Source: a virus. Taken from it: a stretch of DNA of 64,000 bases. Location: the IMG/VR virus record IMGVR_UViG_3300048772_000150, positions 1-64,000 of that record. One strand, written 5' to 3'. Positions 62,583-64,000 of the stretch are shown here, piece by piece. The notes under the pieces are model-generated. The model was not told where the DNA came from, made no database searches, and worked only from the letters and a program-made list of their open reading frames with translations. The position numbers and the translations under genes were made by a program. Numbering within the stretch: position 1 is the first letter of the stretch; every line of letters begins with the position of its first letter.

Positions 62583-63799
62583 TATTCTGGTTCTGTTCTG
62601 TTGAGGCGCTCGATAGCGATGTCGCAATTATGGTCAGTGAGTTCGACGCCGATACAGGTACGACCCAGCCGCTTGGCAGCCACAAGAGTCGTGCCGCTGC
62701 CGGCAAAAGGATCGAGTATGACGCCGCCCGTTGGCGTCGAAAGCAGCTTGAGCAAATAGTCCATGAGATTAAGGGGCTTGACCGTTGGATGTGAGTTGAA
62801 CTCGCCCTTTTCTTTACGGCTGGCTTTACCGCAATAGAAAAACCTACTCGCGCCGCCCTCGTCTTCATGGCCATGCGTTACGTGTGCCTTCTCGGCACCC
62901 TTCGACGGGCTCTTGAAATCGCCATTGTTTCGAGGTTTGGCGCTGCTCTTGGAGTAGCCGCTCTGCTGATCGAGAATGGCAGCGGCTTCTTCATCGAAAA
63001 GCACGTTTGCCGGCCACCGTCCCTTGGTGGCCTCGATAGTGGCTGCGCCCTTCTTGGCGGCAGACTGCTTGATTCGTTCTCCCTGCTTGCCGTGAAACGT
63101 CGTGCCGTTCCGGTCGGCATTGTACTTATAGCCGGGGCACGGACCAATGCGGCAGGCGTCGATATTCATGCCCGCCACACCCCATTGCTCGGCATTCTGC
63201 GCGATCGTGCCGTCCATTGGCTTCATTGCCAAGACGATTGGTTCCCAGGCGGGTTTCAGGGCCAGGGTCCAGCCTGTCCAGAGTTTTGCCAGATCGGTTG
63301 CCGGTGCTGTGATTTCGACCGTCTTGATTCGTTCGTCTTCCGTGTGACCGCTGACACCCTGGTTGTAACTCGCCCCACCGGCATTCGGTGAGAGCGTGTA
63401 GCCGGGCAGGCCCATCTTCGTGCCGACGACTTCCCGCTTGGCACCCTTGGCTTTGTCGATCATCTTTCCCACGTCCGCAGACTTGGGGAAGCCGCAACCA
63501 TACAAGTACATAAGAAGGTCTCGAATCTCCCAGCCGGCGTCTTCAATCGCACAGGCTAGTCGATGGAATGTTCTAGTCCCTCCGAAAGCCAGCATGTGGG
63601 CTCCGGGCTTGCACACCCGCATGATCGCCTTCCAATACTCCGGGCCGGGCACTTGCTGGTCCCAATCCTTGCCCATGAAACAAATTCCGTAGGGCGGATC
63701 AGTACAGACAACATCGACCGAATTCTCGGGCAAAGTGGGAAGAACTTCTCGCAAGTCCCCACTATGGAGGGTAATGTTTCCGTCTTGATAGTAGGGCAT
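62582..63799 (-). CDS. site-specific DNA methyltransferase
   Basis: 405 residues from ATG 63799. Motif IV 'VVCTDPPYGICFMGKDWD', C-terminal 'HPTVKPLNLMDYLLKLLSTP' and motif I 'GGVILDPFAGSGTTLVAAKRLG'. Beta-class arrangement with a large central target-recognition insertion. First gene after the T7-like promoter at 63836-63875, with SNF2-like helicase following; a pairing seen in some modification systems. Confidence 0.86.
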   Translation of the reverse strand: MPYYQDGNITLHSGDLREVLPTLPENSVDVVCTDPPYGICFMGKDWDQQVPGPEYWKAIMRVCKPGAHMLAFGGTRTFHRLACAIEDAGWEIRDLLMYLYGCGFPKSADVGKMIDKAKGAKREVVGTKMGLPGYTLSPNAGGASYNQGVSGHTEDERIKTVEITAPATDLAKLWTGWTLALKPAWEPIVLAMKPMDGTIAQNAEQWGVAGMNIDACRIGPCPGYKYNADRNGTTFHGKQGERIKQSAAKKGAATIEATKGRWPANVLFDEEAAAILDQQSGYSKSSAKPRNNGDFKSPSKGAEKAHVTHGHEDEGGASRFFYCGKASRKEKGEFNSHPTVKPLNLMDYLLKLLSTPTGGVILDPFAGSGTTLVAAKRLGRTCIGVELTDHNCDIAIERLNRTEPE

Positions 63800-63835
63800 G
63801 TTTACACGCAGTAAGGGGATGGTATCTCGTTCCCG

Positions 63836-63875
63836 CCACATAGAGAGTCGTAAAACGAAACGACTTTGTGCGCGG
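63836..63875 (-). promoter_or_regulatory. T7-like single-subunit RNAP promoter with upstream box
   Basis: Core 63836-63857 contains TTTTACGACTCTCTATGTGG; box CCGCGCACAA at 63866-63875 with one change in the first base; gap of 8 bp. Drives the methyltransferase and SNF2 helicase. Confidence 0.8.
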
Positions 63876-63886
63876 TCTTGTCAGTT

Positions 63887-64000
63887 TTAACGATTTCTCT
63901 TGTCTTCCAGATAAAACGTCTGGTCCGCAGCCGGTTTGGCACGGTAGTCCGACCACACATTCAGGTCCGCAGCCTTGAATAAGGCATATACCTTATTGAA
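63887..64000 (-). CDS. C-terminal end of a gene cut by window edge
   Basis: 37 codons to a TAA at 63887-63889, reading FNKVYALFKAADLNVWSDYR then AKPAADQTFYLEDKRNR. Continues beyond the window. The T7-like promoter begins 11 bases downstream of its stop. Confidence 0.5.
   Translation of the reverse strand, partial: FNKVYALFKAADLNVWSDYRAKPAADQTFYLEDKRNR

Noticed and set aside
63762-63956. 64-codon minus-strand frame through the T7-like promoter
   Set aside because: It reads through the promoter core and has no ribosome site; the promoter and the partial upstream gene explain the region.

Overview
The window reads as an internal piece of a large double-stranded DNA bacteriophage genome (or a closely related phage-plasmid). 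Every gene I can support lies on the minus strand. Genes are short and packed, joined by ATGA, GTGA, TTGA or TAATG overlaps. The recognisable content is phage-like: a family A DNA polymerase, ATP-dependent DNA ligase, RNA ligase, SNF2-type helicase, PD-(D/E)XK nucleases, many orphan DNA methyltransferases, homing endonucleases, a TnpB insertion and many small hypothetical proteins. No capsid, portal, tail, terminase or lysis gene was recognised. The host cannot be fixed from the sequence.

Transcription logic is unusually legible. Between 0 and 25.6 kb there are eight sigma70-type promoters (TTGACT, exactly 16 bp, TATNNT). In five of them the ATG lies only 5-7 bases after the -10 box, so the mRNAs should be leaderless. 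Six further sites at 13.2, 18.3, 38.8, 46.4, 52.9 and 63.9 kb carry a near-identical motif closely resembling the T7 RNA polymerase class promoter, each preceded at exactly 8 bp by a GC-rich box (GCGCGCACAA). This implies a phage single-subunit RNA polymerase encoded outside the window, plus a possible accessory element. Two sigma-like factors (7.1-7.7 kb and 47.0-47.7 kb) add a further layer.

Layout (minus-strand genes run right to left). 0-8.2 kb: two SPFH/band-7 proteins, small membrane proteins, a C39-like peptidase, a radical SAM enzyme, DUF4326 and a sigma-like factor. 8.3-9.9 kb: a tnpB element bounded by a perfect 19-bp inverted repeat beside a Nudix remnant. 9.9-18 kb: HExxH protein, FeoA-like domain, HNH protein, Thg1-like tRNA-His guanylyltransferase and tiny membrane proteins. 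18-25.6 kb: FkbM methyltransferase, DnaQ exonuclease, C5-cytosine methyltransferase, a tandem family of small basic proteins with an ARAKxL motif, GIY-YIG nuclease and a DnaJ-like zinc-finger frame overlapping another gene. 25.6-35.8 kb: zinc ribbons, a metallopeptidase-like lipoprotein, methyltransferases, HAD phosphatase, PD-(D/E)XK exonuclease, and an FkbM-glycosyltransferase fusion. 35.8-38.8 kb: a deoxyribosyltransferase-HNH fusion, tmRNA (ssrA), deoxyribose-phosphate aldolase and a DNA methyltransferase. 39-52 kb: RNA ligase, NadR-like ATPase, second radical SAM protein, MT-A70 and D12 methyltransferases, ribosomal protein bS21, DNA ligase, deoxynucleotidase, sigma factor, VRR-NUC nuclease, HNH endonuclease and DNA polymerase. 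52-64 kb: ParB-like protein, phosphoesterases, a tRNA cluster, acidic and proline-rich proteins, secreted trypsin-like protease, SNF2 helicase and another DNA methyltransferase.

Together the genes describe a phage that replicates and repairs its own DNA, modifies it heavily, and carries translation-support parts (tmRNA, bS21, tRNAs, Thg1-like enzyme, RNA ligase). It also carries a surprising set of peptidase-like and membrane-associated proteins whose roles are unknown.
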